64,000 nucleotides of DNA, taken from contig DAOOPM010000002.1 in assembly GCA_035388225.1 (NCBI GenBank), positions 124,001 through 188,000 of the forward strand, in the 5' to 3' direction. A program made the position numbers and the translations under genes. This document shows positions 35,358 through 45,314 of the stretch, piece after piece (positions within the stretch are counted from its first letter, which is position 1; each line of letters starts with the position of its first letter). Below the pieces are notes generated by a model. The model was not told the DNA's origin. It saw only the letters and a program-made list of their open reading frames with translations, and did no database searches. The stretch comes from SB25 sp029560875. Lineage in GTDB: Bacteria > Bacteroidota > Bacteroidia > Bacteroidales > Tenuifilaceae.

Positions 35358-36442
35358 TGCTACGGAAAATTCTCCATAACCTGCTGTTAATAGGCAATAT
35401 TATAGTTGCCCTTGGCTTGATATCCTGCTATTTATCTGTTTATATTAGCCCTGCGGATTTTTGGTTTCCAGCAATTATTGGATTACTCTATCCTTTTTTT
35501 CTTTTAGCAAATCTTGCCTACCTAATCTACTGGATTTTCCGTTGGCGCTGGCTTTTTGTTATTCCATTGGTGGCTATTGCTATGGGAGCAAATCACCTGA
35601 ATGCTTTTGTACAACTTCCATTTGGCAAAGGTAAAAACGAGAAAAAGGCCAACCTAAAGGTGATGTCATACAACGTCAATCTTTTTAGGCTCCAATCGTG
35701 GTCCAAGACAAAGCCAACACATAACGAGGTTATTAAGTACATCAAGGAGAATAGTCTTGATATAGTTTGCATGCAGGAGTTCTATGTGAGGGAGAATAAA
35801 TTCACCGAGGAGCAAGCCAAGGAACAACTTGGAATGTATTCGCATATAAACTATATACTTCAGCGAAAACAATCGGGGTACGGAATGGCAATATTCTCCA
35901 AATACCCAATAGTTGATTCGGGTGAGATAATTTTTGAGAATTCGTTCAACTCGTGCATTTACGCCGATATCAAGGTGAATAGCGATACAATCCGCGTTTA
36001 CAACAACCACCTCCAATCGTTACGGTTAAAGGAGCGTAACTTTAACTTTCTGCTAAAGAGTGAGTTTAGGAACGAGAGTAACAAGTACAATGAGCTAAAG
36101 GATATTTTATCAAGAGTTCATGACGCTTTTGATAAGCGAGCATTCCAAGTGGACAAGGTGGCCAAACATATGAAGAATTGTAAGTATCCAATTATTCTGT
36201 GTGGCGATTTTAACGATTCTCCAATTTCATATACATATAAAACGCTTACACAAAAATTAAACGATTCGTACAAGGAGGCTGGTGTTGGCTTGGTTTATAC
36301 TTATGCAGGACTTTGGCCGTCTTACAGGATTGATTATATCTTGCATTCGGAGGATTTTGAGGCTGTAAGTTTCTATAGTCCAAGAATCAACTACTCCGAC
36401 CATTACCCTGTAGTTGCAAAATATTTATTCAAGAAGCGCTAG
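35357..36442 (+). CDS. Endonuclease/exonuclease/phosphatase-family membrane protein
   Basis: 361 aa. Three hydrophobic helices at the N-terminus (about 8-80) anchor a C-terminal EEP domain: KVMSYNVNLFR, DIVCMQEFYV, then the ICGDFNDSP motif and the final YSDHYPVVA with the catalytic His. Members hydrolyse phosphodiesters in nucleic acids or lipids, and the substrate here is unknown. It is translationally coupled to the second rhomboid. Confidence 0.88.
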   Translation: MLRKILHNLLLIGNIIVALGLISCYLSVYISPADFWFPAIIGLLYPFFLLANLAYLIYWIFRWRWLFVIPLVAIAMGANHLNAFVQLPFGKGKNEKKANLKVMSYNVNLFRLQSWSKTKPTHNEVIKYIKENSLDIVCMQEFYVRENKFTEEQAKEQLGMYSHINYILQRKQSGYGMAIFSKYPIVDSGEIIFENSFNSCIYADIKVNSDTIRVYNNHLQSLRLKERNFNFLLKSEFRNESNKYNELKDILSRVHDAFDKRAFQVDKVAKHMKNCKYPIILCGDFNDSPISYTYKTLTQKLNDSYKEAGVGLVYTYAGLWPSYRIDYILHSEDFEAVSFYSPRINYSDHYPVVAKYLFKKR

Positions 36443-36463
36443 GCAATACTAATATTTTGAAAA

Positions 36464-37411
36464 TTACCAAGGAAGATTATCCAAATCTACATTTCCGCCC
36501 GAAATAATAACACCGACCCTTTTATTCCTAAATGAATCAGGATATGACATTATAGCGGCAATAGGCACTGCCGATGATGGCTCTATTATAATTTTCATAC
36601 GCTCCCAAACCATACGCATTGCAGCAACTATCGATTCTTCCGTTACGGTAAAAATACCATCGCAATTTTCGGAGATAATTTCATAGGTTAATGGACAAAG
36701 CGATGTAAGTAATCCATCGGCGATAGTTTTTGGACTGACGGATGGATAAATTGTTTTGTCGCGAAGCGAACGGTATGCGTCATCGGCACGTTGAGGCTCA
36801 GCGCCAAATACTTTAATAGCTGGATTTTTCCCTTTAACGTATGTTGCAGTTCCACTAAGCAATCCACCTCCGCCAACAGGAGCAATAACAATATCAAGGT
36901 TAGGAATTTCCTCCAAAAGTTCTAACGAAGCGGTACCTTGTCCGCAAATAACATCAAAGTTGTTGTATGGATGTATAAATGTAGCTCCTGTTTCCTTTTG
37001 AATTTGGGCTAATGTTTCTTCACGTGCCTGTTGAGTAGGCATACAAAAAGTAATTATACCGCCATATCCCGCCACGGCTTTTTTCTTGATACTTGGGGCA
37101 TTATCGGGCATTACAATATATGCAGGGATTCCCCTTTTCTTTGCCGCTAAAGCAAGTGCTGCCGCATGGTTGCCGGAGCTATGTGTTGCAACGCCACGCT
37201 TAGCTTCTTCATCGGTTAACCGCAATACAGCATTGGTAGCACCGCGGAATTTGAATGCTCCTACTTTCTGAAAATTTTCACACTTAAGGAATAACTCTGC
37301 ACCAAGAATTGTATTTACGCTCTCCGATGTTAACACTGGAGTTTTATGAATATATGGCTTAATTAAATGATAGGCTGACTCTATATCAGAAATTTGAGGA
37401 TGATATTCCAT
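36464..37411 (-). CDS. PLP-dependent threonine/serine dehydratase family enzyme
   Basis: 315 aa, the length of catabolic TdcB-type dehydratases and eukaryotic-type serine racemases rather than biosynthetic IlvA, which has a regulatory domain. The PLP lysine is in FQKVGAFKFRGA, the phosphate loop in GGGGLLSG, and HSSGNHAAALALAA is the substrate-site motif. Reaction: deamination of threonine to 2-oxobutyrate and ammonia, or a serine reaction; the two cannot be told apart from sequence. Its ATG overlaps the stop of the upstream gene (TAATG). Confidence 0.88.
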   Translation of the reverse strand: MEYHPQISDIESAYHLIKPYIHKTPVLTSESVNTILGAELFLKCENFQKVGAFKFRGATNAVLRLTDEEAKRGVATHSSGNHAAALALAAKKRGIPAYIVMPDNAPSIKKKAVAGYGGIITFCMPTQQAREETLAQIQKETGATFIHPYNNFDVICGQGTASLELLEEIPNLDIVIAPVGGGGLLSGTATYVKGKNPAIKVFGAEPQRADDAYRSLRDKTIYPSVSPKTIADGLLTSLCPLTYEIISENCDGIFTVTEESIVAAMRMVWERMKIIIEPSSAVPIAAIMSYPDSFRNKRVGVIISGGNVDLDNLPW

Positions 37412-38211
37412 TATTTTTTTGATTTATCGTTTTTCAGTTCCTTTTTTCGTTTAAAATTCTCGAATTCTTTAAGAATCTTTTCGCGAATTTCATAATCGGA
37501 CGAGTTTAGAATAAAATCATTCTCTGGACTAATTTGTCCCATAAATTCATAAAGTTCATCGCCTTTAAGCCCTGTCAACTTTTGGACTAATCCGGGATTG
37601 TATTTTTGGTCAATTATTCGGCGTTCCCTTTCCTTCTCAATTAGTTCGGCCAACTTCTCGTTTTGCCTCGCGTACCAATCTTTTCCAAAAGAAGCCCCTG
37701 ATGTAACACCTGGCAAATTTTGCAAATCCATACGTCTAATAATTTTCATAAAATAACCCTGAAGCCTCATTAATTGCGCTTCTTCTTTGTTTTTAGGGAG
37801 TTTAAGGCTTGCAAATTCTTTTAAAAATTTTTCGTAAGTAGAAAACCGCGATATCTTAACCTCCTTGATTTCGTAAACTTTTGGAACTAAAGCAATGGAA
37901 TAGAATAAAGTGTCGGACTTGAATTGTCCCCAGCTAAGAACCTCTTTGGAATTGTAGCCTATCGCTGTAATTACAATGCTATCGCCAAATCCAACGGGTA
38001 AATTCAAATAGCCGAGTAAATCAGATATTACACCCACATTTCGGGTTAAATTGATTATGTGAGCAAGGCCAACAGGTTCCTGTGTTTGAAAATCGACAAT
38101 TCTAAAGTTAATATTCAAAGAAGTGTCCTTAAAGGTAAGGATTGTTTGTGCCGATAATTTCCCAGCCAGTAAAATCATCAACACTAAAAGTATTCCTCGG
38201 AAAGTTTTCAA
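37411..38211 (-). CDS. Exported protein with carboxypeptidase-like regulatory domain
   Basis: 266 aa. Signal peptide to about residue 21 (MKTFRGILLVLMILLAGKLSA). A beta-sandwich regulatory domain follows (about 30-115: FRIVDFQTQEPVGLAHIINLTRNVGVISDLLGYLNLPVG is the pattern of the CarboxypepD_reg-like fold). The second half is helical and charged with a KKKELKNDKSKK tail. The function is unknown, probably envelope related. It is coupled to the dehydratase downstream by a one-base overlap, which may be accidental. Confidence 0.65.
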   Translation of the reverse strand: MKTFRGILLVLMILLAGKLSAQTILTFKDTSLNINFRIVDFQTQEPVGLAHIINLTRNVGVISDLLGYLNLPVGFGDSIVITAIGYNSKEVLSWGQFKSDTLFYSIALVPKVYEIKEVKISRFSTYEKFLKEFASLKLPKNKEEAQLMRLQGYFMKIIRRMDLQNLPGVTSGASFGKDWYARQNEKLAELIEKERERRIIDQKYNPGLVQKLTGLKGDELYEFMGQISPENDFILNSSDYEIREKILKEFENFKRKKELKNDKSKK

Positions 38212-38319
38212 TGTGTTAGAATTATTTTAAGCCAAAAATAGCAGATGCAATCAATAATCCTACTCAATAATACAAGTTTAACCTATTTTAACCGCAAAGT
38301 CAACTAAAAGTGGATTAAT

Positions 38320-39039
38320 CTACCACTTTGATGATGAAAATTTAAAGGGGTAAAATATTGAGTCATCTACGTTGCAATTTACCCTTACATTAAAGTATTC
38401 TTCAATCATTTCAACCTTGTTTGGGGCATTATAGAATTTGATTTGTGTTGCAACAGCTAAGCCTTGTATTGCATCGTATTTTGAGAACTCTACTTCCCTA
38501 AAGGTTGAATCAGTTACCCTACGCATTTTTAGGAATAAAAGGCTCTTAGCATCCACCCAAAAGCATAGTTTTGTACTATCCCCAACTATCCAAGCAAAAT
38601 TTCCATTTAAACTTACTTCATTTATGAGGGTTAAGTCATAACCCATTCGTTTTACTTGTTTGATAGTTTTCTCAGGGTCTTGATTATTAATATCCAATCC
38701 AAGAATTATCAAATCGTGTAAACGCTCAATCTTCTTTGCTAAAACTCCTTTGTCAAAAACATACAGGGAGTCGTTGCTGAAAATCATACCATTCCCAGAA
38801 TTCCAATCGGTAAATTTGAGAATTAACCTTCCGGGCGATTTGTATGCCTCGTGCCAAATATCCTCCGAAATCAATGTGTCATTATTATAGTGGAAAACTT
38901 TCTGCGAAAAGCATAGAGTCTGGTAGAAATTCTGAGAATGCTTTTGGTGCATCATCTCAATTAGCTCTTTCCCATTTTTTGGCTCTTTGCAGGAATACAG
39001 TAATAGGATCGCAAAGCCGAATATCAATAAACATCTCAT
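38320..39039 (-). CDS. Lipoprotein of LolA-like appearance, unknown function
   Basis: 239 aa. A short signal peptide ends LLYSC, with Cys16 as the likely lipidation site. The rest is mixed beta-strand (for example SPGRLILKFTDWNSGNG, SLYVFDKGVLAKKIERL, AWIVGDSTKLCFWVDAKSLLFLKM), resembling outer-membrane lipoprotein-sorting protein (LolA) folds. It is 9 bases downstream of the S9 peptidase gene, so they are likely cotranscribed. Confidence 0.6.
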   Translation of the reverse strand: MRCLLIFGFAILLLYSCKEPKNGKELIEMMHQKHSQNFYQTLCFSQKVFHYNNDTLISEDIWHEAYKSPGRLILKFTDWNSGNGMIFSNDSLYVFDKGVLAKKIERLHDLIILGLDINNQDPEKTIKQVKRMGYDLTLINEVSLNGNFAWIVGDSTKLCFWVDAKSLLFLKMRRVTDSTFREVEFSKYDAIQGLAVATQIKFYNAPNKVEMIEEYFNVRVNCNVDDSIFYPFKFSSSKW

Positions 39040-39048
39040 TTTTATAAT

Positions 39049-41448
39049 TTATTTTAGATAAGTACTAAGCCAATTGTCCATTTCCCAAGTGGTGTGGAGT
39101 ATAGATTGACGAGCTCTGTAACCGTGACTTTCAAACGGGAGTATTACTAATCGGGCAGTGCCACCATGCCCCTTTATTGCTGCATAAAGTCTTTCGCTTT
39201 GCAGAGGGAAGGTTCCGCTATTGTTGTCGTTTTCACCATGAATAAGTAGGAGTGGTTCGTTAATTTTATCGGCGTTCATAAATGGCGACATTGCATTGTA
39301 AACATCTGGCGCCTGCCAGTAGGTTCGCTCCTCGTTCTGGAAACCAAACGGAGTCAGAGTTCTGTTGTACGCTCCGCTTCGAGCAATTCCTGCTGCAAAC
39401 AAATCTGAATGAGCCATTAGGTTTGCAGTCATAAACGCACCATAGGAATGTCCTCCAATGGCAACTCGCTTGGGGTCGGTAATGCCCATCGACACTAAAG
39501 TATCAATAGCCGATTTTGCATTATCAATAAGTTGCTCAATAAAAGTATCGTTGGCCTCTTTGCCATCTCTGGCAACAATGGGCATCGAAATATTATCAAT
39601 GACTGCGTATCCGCGAGCCACCCAGAGCACAGCACCAAGTCGCGATGGACGAATAAATCGGTATGGTGAGCCTTTTATTTGACCTGCATGGCTAGCATTC
39701 ACAAACTCTTGGGGGTAAGCCCACATCAAAGTTGGTAATGATTTATCTCCTTTTTTGTATCCTACAGGCAAGTATAAAGTTCCTGTTAACTGAACACCAT
39801 CGGAACGTTTATAGCGAACTATTTCCTTTGTTACATCCTTTAACAATGGGTAAGGATGCTGAAAAAAGGTAAGTTGAGTTGATGTTTTTTTCTTAGGATT
39901 TCGAACGAAGTAGTTGGGTTGCTCCGTGGTTGATTCCTTGGAAGTAACGAAGGTTAAGGTTGCTGCATTGATAAAGTCTACAAAATACTCGTATACCGGC
40001 GCTTGCGACTGCCATAGGCGAGTTGACTTTCCTTTTCCTAGGTTATACTCGTCAAGGAATGGCCTATCGCCCTCAGGCGATGCCCCTGTTCCTGCAAGGT
40101 AGAGTCTTTGGTTTGATTTATCGGTTAACAGCACTCTTCTACCAAAACTATTGGTTGATGATACAAATCGGCCTGGGTCGCTGTAACCATCCTCGTACGA
40201 CCTATCCCAAAGTATTGTAGGCTTTTCGTTTAGTTGCGATGGATTTATAATTGCACTAACACTCCTTCGGTTGCTCCACCATCTACCATGCACAATGGCA
40301 AAATTGTTCCAACCCCAGTCAATACTAGCAAAACGGGTATCTAACTCAACAACTTTCAGAGGTGTTCCTCGGAATGGAGCATCTAAACAAAATAACGCAT
40401 CTCTAGATTTGCTTTCCTTTTTTGGGTCTCCGTCGTCCTGCGCTTCAACCCAGAATATGGTGGAGGGTTTATCGGCTCGCCAAAAGAAAGAACGTGCACC
40501 TTTGCGAACAGCGCTAAACCCTTGGGCAATATCATCGGCCAAAGGTAATTCCGCTAAACGCTTAATGATATTACCATTTGAGTCGAGAATTTGAAAATTA
40601 GTAGGAAATAACTCTGCGGGAACCAAGTATGAGAAAGGCCGAACCAACTGCTCAGTCAAAATATAGTTTCCGTCGGGCGATGATTCAAAATCACTGTAAA
40701 TGGCTCTATTGCCCAACGCTGTGACTTCACCTTGTAAATCAACCACGGCCAATTGAGAAGTACAGTAGTACTCAAACAACATCTCGTCCGATGGTTTTTT
40801 AAGCAAGTCCTGATAGGTACGGGCGCTTGTTTTTTTCCCTGATGTTTGCTGTACCGATGGACCCAAAGGAAGTTCGCTTTCAGTTGGCTTTCTTAAACCA
40901 TCAACAGAGGAAACATACAACAAAGTTTTGCTATCGGGCAACCACTGAAATGCAGGAGATATTAGTGATTCATTCAATTTATCTGCAATTTTATGCACAA
41001 TACCATCGCCTACGTTAGCTATCCATAGTTCAATAGTGCTTGCAAGGTATATGCTAAAGGCAATATACTCGCCATTTGGCGACCATCGAAAACTTGTAGC
41101 AATTCCATTTGCTGGAATTCCTGTAATGGGTGTGGTTTTATTCGTTTTGAAATCTACAATTTCAAACTTAGAATACGTTCTAGGATTGCTTGCTCCGTAA
41201 TTGCTTGGGTTGATTCGAACACCCGCAATCTTTAATTCGGGCTGGGCTAACTCTGCCAAGTCGGGCATATCAGTAGGATAAGCCAAAAGGTAATAACTTT
41301 TATCGGGGCTTACAGAGAATGTTGGCGTTGCAGGTGCATCCAAAAGTTGGAGAAGTTCCTTGGCCGGGGTTTGATATCGTACAAGTTCTTGGGCATTAAC
41401 TTGATTAATCAAGAATACTACCGATGATAAAAGAATTAGTTTTCTCAT
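39049..41448 (-). CDS. Secreted S9 (prolyl oligopeptidase) family peptidase
   Basis: 799 aa. Signal peptide (MRKLILLSSVVFLINQVNAQ), an N-terminal beta-propeller region (about 50-520) and a C-terminal alpha/beta hydrolase domain. The catalytic Ser lies in GGHSYGAFMTANLM, the Asp in LLIHGENDNN and the His in FESHGYRAR. Among S9 groups it resembles glutamyl endopeptidase-type members rather than dipeptidyl peptidases. It probably acts in the periplasm on peptides. The downstream lipoprotein gene is close enough to share a transcript. Confidence 0.9.
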   Translation of the reverse strand: MRKLILLSSVVFLINQVNAQELVRYQTPAKELLQLLDAPATPTFSVSPDKSYYLLAYPTDMPDLAELAQPELKIAGVRINPSNYGASNPRTYSKFEIVDFKTNKTTPITGIPANGIATSFRWSPNGEYIAFSIYLASTIELWIANVGDGIVHKIADKLNESLISPAFQWLPDSKTLLYVSSVDGLRKPTESELPLGPSVQQTSGKKTSARTYQDLLKKPSDEMLFEYYCTSQLAVVDLQGEVTALGNRAIYSDFESSPDGNYILTEQLVRPFSYLVPAELFPTNFQILDSNGNIIKRLAELPLADDIAQGFSAVRKGARSFFWRADKPSTIFWVEAQDDGDPKKESKSRDALFCLDAPFRGTPLKVVELDTRFASIDWGWNNFAIVHGRWWSNRRSVSAIINPSQLNEKPTILWDRSYEDGYSDPGRFVSSTNSFGRRVLLTDKSNQRLYLAGTGASPEGDRPFLDEYNLGKGKSTRLWQSQAPVYEYFVDFINAATLTFVTSKESTTEQPNYFVRNPKKKTSTQLTFFQHPYPLLKDVTKEIVRYKRSDGVQLTGTLYLPVGYKKGDKSLPTLMWAYPQEFVNASHAGQIKGSPYRFIRPSRLGAVLWVARGYAVIDNISMPIVARDGKEANDTFIEQLIDNAKSAIDTLVSMGITDPKRVAIGGHSYGAFMTANLMAHSDLFAAGIARSGAYNRTLTPFGFQNEERTYWQAPDVYNAMSPFMNADKINEPLLLIHGENDNNSGTFPLQSERLYAAIKGHGGTARLVILPFESHGYRARQSILHTTWEMDNWLSTYLK

Positions 41449-41592
41449 TATGGGTGGTTTTGGTTTGCAGTTTAAGTCTAATGCAATTTTGACAATGAAA
41501 AGAGACCTAGGTTTACTTAGTATTCACTGGATATTTTTTCAACTCACTGCAATTTAAGCATAATTCAAACTCAAACAAAAACTCAAAATGTG

Positions 41593-41600
41593 TACATTTG
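41593..41600 (+). promoter_or_regulatory. -7 promoter box for dapD
   Basis: TACATTTG matches TAnnTTTG, 20 bases before the dapD ATG at 41621. No convincing -33 TTG is present. It lies downstream of an ATG at 41588 that could extend the frame, which argues for the 41621 start. Confidence 0.45.
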
Positions 41601-41620
41601 TCCACAAACCAATTAGAGCA

Positions 41621-42436
41621 ATGGAATCTATTCAAAAAATAGTAGAACAGGTGTGGGAGAACCGAGAATTATTGGTTCAACCGGAGATACGAAAAACTAT
41701 TGAACGCGTTGTAGAACTTCTTGATAGAGGCGAAATAAGGGTTGCCGAACCAACCGAGAACGGATGGATAGTTAACGAGTGGGTTAAAAAGGCTGTTATT
41801 ATGTACTTTCCCATTAAGGAGATGAAAGTTTTTGAGGCTGGTCCAATGGAGTTTCACGATAAAATTCCTCTAAAATCGAACTACAAGCAACTTGGGATTA
41901 GAGTTGTTCCTCATGCAGTTGCGCGTTATGGAAGTTATCTTGCAAAAGGCGTTATAATGATGCCATCCTATGTTAACATTGGCGCTTATGTGGATGAGGG
42001 TACTATGGTAGATACCTGGGCCACGGTGGGTTCCTGTGCGCAAATTGGTAGAAACGTTCATTTAAGTGGTGGTGTTGGTATTGGAGGCGTTTTGGAACCC
42101 GTGCAGGCTGCTCCTGTAATTGTTGAGGATGGGTGTTTTATTGGTTCCCGTTGTATTGTAGTGGAGGGGGTTCGGGTTTGTAAAGAGGCTGTTTTAGGTG
42201 CAAACGTTGTGCTAACTCAGTCTACAAAAATCATTGACGTTTCTGGTTCTGAGCCTATCGAGTATAAGGGCATTGTTCCTGAGCGTTCAGTGGTAATACC
42301 GGGTTCCTACACAAAAAAATTCCCTGCAGGGGAATACCAAGTTTCCTGTGCTTTAATTATTGGCAAGCGTAAGGAATCAACCGACAAAAAAACATCTCTT
42401 AATGATGCATTGAGGGATTTTGGTGTTAGTGTATAA
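41621..42436 (+). CDS. dapD: 2,3,4,5-tetrahydropyridine-2,6-dicarboxylate N-succinyltransferase
   Basis: 271 aa from ATG 41621. Lysine and meso-diaminopimelate branch, transferring succinyl from succinyl-CoA. The left-handed beta-helix hexapeptides (VNIGAYVDEGTMVDTWATVGSCAQIGRNVHLSGG and following) and the typical ending TSLNDALRDFG fit DapD. The ATG at 41588 gives 11 extra residues, but the -7 box suggests transcription starts after it. A glycosyltransferase run follows after 39 bases. Confidence 0.95.
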   Translation: MESIQKIVEQVWENRELLVQPEIRKTIERVVELLDRGEIRVAEPTENGWIVNEWVKKAVIMYFPIKEMKVFEAGPMEFHDKIPLKSNYKQLGIRVVPHAVARYGSYLAKGVIMMPSYVNIGAYVDEGTMVDTWATVGSCAQIGRNVHLSGGVGIGGVLEPVQAAPVIVEDGCFIGSRCIVVEGVRVCKEAVLGANVVLTQSTKIIDVSGSEPIEYKGIVPERSVVIPGSYTKKFPAGEYQVSCALIIGKRKESTDKKTSLNDALRDFGVSV

Positions 42437-42475
42437 ATAATCTATCGACCATAATTAAGTTAAACCATTCAATGT

Positions 42476-44410
42476 ATGCATAAGATTTCGGCTGTAATTA
42501 TAACCTTGAATGAAGAAAAGAATATTGAGCGATGCCTACAATCATTGGTTGGTGTTGCGGATGAAATAGTGATTGTTGACTCCTATTCTGTTGATAGGAC
42601 CAAGGAAATAGCCCAAAATTATGGGGCTAAATTTATACAACATCCATTTGCAGGCTACCGCGATCAAAAAAACTTTGCCGTTCAGCATGCATCTTTCGAT
42701 TTTGTTCTATCCCTCGACGCAGACGAAGCTTTATCTGTTGACTTGAAAGCGTCAATTTTAAATGCAAAACAGAATTGGATTTATGATGCATACGAGTTCA
42801 ATAGGCTAAACTACTGCTGCGGAAGTTGGATTAGGCATACGGCATGGTATCCCGATTGTAAGATTCGATTATTCGATAGAAGGAAGGGTGAGTGGAGTGG
42901 TGCAAATATCCACGAAACCATTAAGATGGAAAAAAGTGCAACGGTTGGCTTTCTTAAAGGTGATCTATTACATTGGACTTATACATCCTATGAGCAGTTG
43001 GTTGAGATGATGAATAAATACAGCACCTTGTCTGCCAAGGAGTACTTTAGGGTTGGTAAGAAGGCCAGTTTTGTAAAACTTGTAATTAGTCCGTTTTGGA
43101 GATTTATACATTCATACTTTATAAGGGGAGGTTTTCTCGATGGGTATGCTGGCTTTTTCATTAGTGTATCCATTGCTAAGTTAAACCAGCTGAAATATTT
43201 GAAACTGTATCAACTTCATCAGGTTGCCAAATCCAAGGTCAGTCTTCAGAATCCGATGCTGGTAACATCCGGAATTCGTTTAGGTTTTGATGCAAAAAGG
43301 GCTTTCTATAATAAAAGCGGCCTAGGCAATTATAGCCGAAACCTAATTGACTCATTGGTGCTGCTTAATAATTCCAATTCAATTATTCTTTTTACACCAA
43401 AAACAAAGAAGAGGATTTTTCTTAAATCAAATACAGAGAGCTCAACAAGCATCGTTTCGCCTCAAAGAACTTACCACAGAATACTCCCTTCGCTTTGGCG
43501 CAGTAGGCTCATTGTAAGGGATGTCAAAAAGTTGAAGTTGGATATTTACCATGGATTAAGCCACGAATTACCTTTTGGAATCGAAGAATCTGGTGCAAAA
43601 ACGGTTGTTACAGTTCACGATTTAATATTTCTTCGTTACCCAGAGTTCTATGGTAAAATAAACGTTAGTATTTATAAAAAGAAACTTGTATATGCATGCA
43701 AAGTGGCCGATAGGATAGTTGCTATTAGCTCTCAAACCAAGGATGATTTAATCAACTTTTTAAATGTTTCACCATCAAAAATTGATGTTATTTATCAGAG
43801 CTGTGATGTGAATTTTCAGAAGAAGTTTTCCGAAGACGAGTTGATTAGTGTTAGGCAGAAGTACGGATTACCCGAAAAGTATTTTTTATATGTGGGCACT
43901 GTTGAGGAGCGTAAAAATCTTTTAAACATTGTTAAGGCACTTTGCGAAAAACATATTGAATTACCGCTGGTTGTTATAGGGCGGAAAACAAAATACTTTC
44001 ATAACGACGTAGTTCCGTACATCGAGCAGAATAATGTAAAGAACATTGTATTTCCAAGTTTCGTCTCGAACGATGATTTGCCAGCAGTTTATCAGGGCGC
44101 ATTATGCTTTGTTTATCCTTCAATATTTGAAGGGTTTGGAATACCAATTTTAGAAGCACTCACATCAGGAGTTCCTGTTATAACAAGTAAAGGGAGTTGT
44201 TTTGAGGAGACAGGAGGAAGCCATTCATTGTATGTAGATCCCAGTAGTCCTGAGCAAATTGGTGATGCTATTATAAGATTAATAGGCGATACAAACTTAA
44301 GAGATTTGATGGTGGAGAAAGGCTACGAGCACTCTAAGTTGTTTTCACCAGAACGAATTGCCGAAGAATTTATGAGATTATATCAAGATATTTTATCCAA
44401 AAACAATTAA
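42476..44410 (+). CDS. Bifunctional glycosyltransferase, GT2-GT4 fusion
   Basis: 644 aa. Residues 1-250 are a GT2 domain of the WaaE/KdtX type: SAVIITLNEEKNIERCLQSL, DEIVIVDSYSVDRTKEIA and the DXD-like LSLDADEALS. Residues from about 261 (MLVTSGIRLGFDAKRAFYNKSGLGNYSR) to the end are a GT4 glycosyltransferase with GTVEERKNLLNIVKAL and FPSIFEGFGIPILEAL, including the E-x7-E nucleotide-sugar motif. It acts on LPS, capsule or another surface glycan. The two halves are usually separate genes. The next gene starts two bases after the stop. Confidence 0.9.
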   Translation: MHKISAVIITLNEEKNIERCLQSLVGVADEIVIVDSYSVDRTKEIAQNYGAKFIQHPFAGYRDQKNFAVQHASFDFVLSLDADEALSVDLKASILNAKQNWIYDAYEFNRLNYCCGSWIRHTAWYPDCKIRLFDRRKGEWSGANIHETIKMEKSATVGFLKGDLLHWTYTSYEQLVEMMNKYSTLSAKEYFRVGKKASFVKLVISPFWRFIHSYFIRGGFLDGYAGFFISVSIAKLNQLKYLKLYQLHQVAKSKVSLQNPMLVTSGIRLGFDAKRAFYNKSGLGNYSRNLIDSLVLLNNSNSIILFTPKTKKRIFLKSNTESSTSIVSPQRTYHRILPSLWRSRLIVRDVKKLKLDIYHGLSHELPFGIEESGAKTVVTVHDLIFLRYPEFYGKINVSIYKKKLVYACKVADRIVAISSQTKDDLINFLNVSPSKIDVIYQSCDVNFQKKFSEDELISVRQKYGLPEKYFLYVGTVEERKNLLNIVKALCEKHIELPLVVIGRKTKYFHNDVVPYIEQNNVKNIVFPSFVSNDDLPAVYQGALCFVYPSIFEGFGIPILEALTSGVPVITSKGSCFEETGGSHSLYVDPSSPEQIGDAIIRLIGDTNLRDLMVEKGYEHSKLFSPERIAEEFMRLYQDILSKNN

Positions 44411-44412
44411 CT

Positions 44413-45280
44413 ATGAAGGTTTGTGGGTTTACCATTGTCCGAAATGCTATAAAATATAGCTACCCTGTTATTGAATCAATCAAATCTATTTTACCATTGT
44501 GCGATCAAATGGTTGTTGCTGTTGGAAAATCCGATGATGAAACCCTGAACTTGATTAAAAGCATAAATGATGAAAAAATAGTTATTGTTGAGACTGTTTG
44601 GGATGATTCTTTGCGAAAAGATGGACTAGTTCTTTCTGTTGAAACTAATAAGGCCTTAGATGCTATTGTTGGCGAATACGATTGGTGTTTTTACATTCAG
44701 GCCGATGAGGTGTTACATGAAAAGTATCACCCTGTTATTAAGTCCGAGATGGAGCGTTGGGCTAACGATAAGAATGTAGAAGGGTTACTTTTCAAATATT
44801 TACATTTCTGGGGAACATTCGATTATGTTGGTGTAAGCAGGAAGTGGTATAGGAGAGAAATTCGAATTGTACGTCACGATTCCCGTATAAGGTCCTATAA
44901 GGATGCTCAAGGCTTTAGAAAGGACGATCGAAAGTTGAATGTGAAGTTGATCGATGCATATATATCACTATGGCTGGGTTAGACCACCCGAAGTAATTAT
45001 GAATAAAATGCGAAATTTTCACACCTATTATCACACTGGACAAGATTTAGAGGCAGTGGTAAGCAAAGTTGATGATTTTGACTATTCCAGAATTGATGCC
45101 GTAAGAAGTTTTGGCGATACCCATCCTAAAGTAATGGAGGAATTGGTTAAGAGTTTGAACTGGCACGTAGAACTTGATGAGAGTAAATTCAAATTTAACC
45201 TAAAAGACAGCATTTTGTATTGGTTCGAGAAGAATTTCGGATATAGGCTTTTCGAGTATAAGAACTATAAAATAATATAA
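44413..45280 (+). pseudogene. Glycosyltransferase family 2, frameshifted
   Basis: A single GT2-like protein of about 289 aa is split. The first part (MKVCGFTIVRNAIKYSYPVIES, then DWCFYIQADEVLHEKYH) stops after DAYISLWLG at 44982. The second, in the +1 frame, has HYGWVRPPEVIMNKMRNFHTYYH to KNYKII. The frame joins at 44955-44966, an (AT)4 tract: (AT)5 would restore DAYIYHYGWVRPPE, which matches the usual family sequence at this point. The break is therefore one lost AT unit. It is either a true off state of a slippage-prone tract, a fixed mutation or an assembly error. Confidence 0.8.
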
Positions 45281-45314
45281 AGGATACAATTAGCCATTTA
45301 AACTGAACGTAACT

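Noticed and set aside
36443..36463. Terminator between the EEP gene and the convergent dehydratase gene
   Set aside because: The 21-base gap has no stable inverted repeat or T-run.
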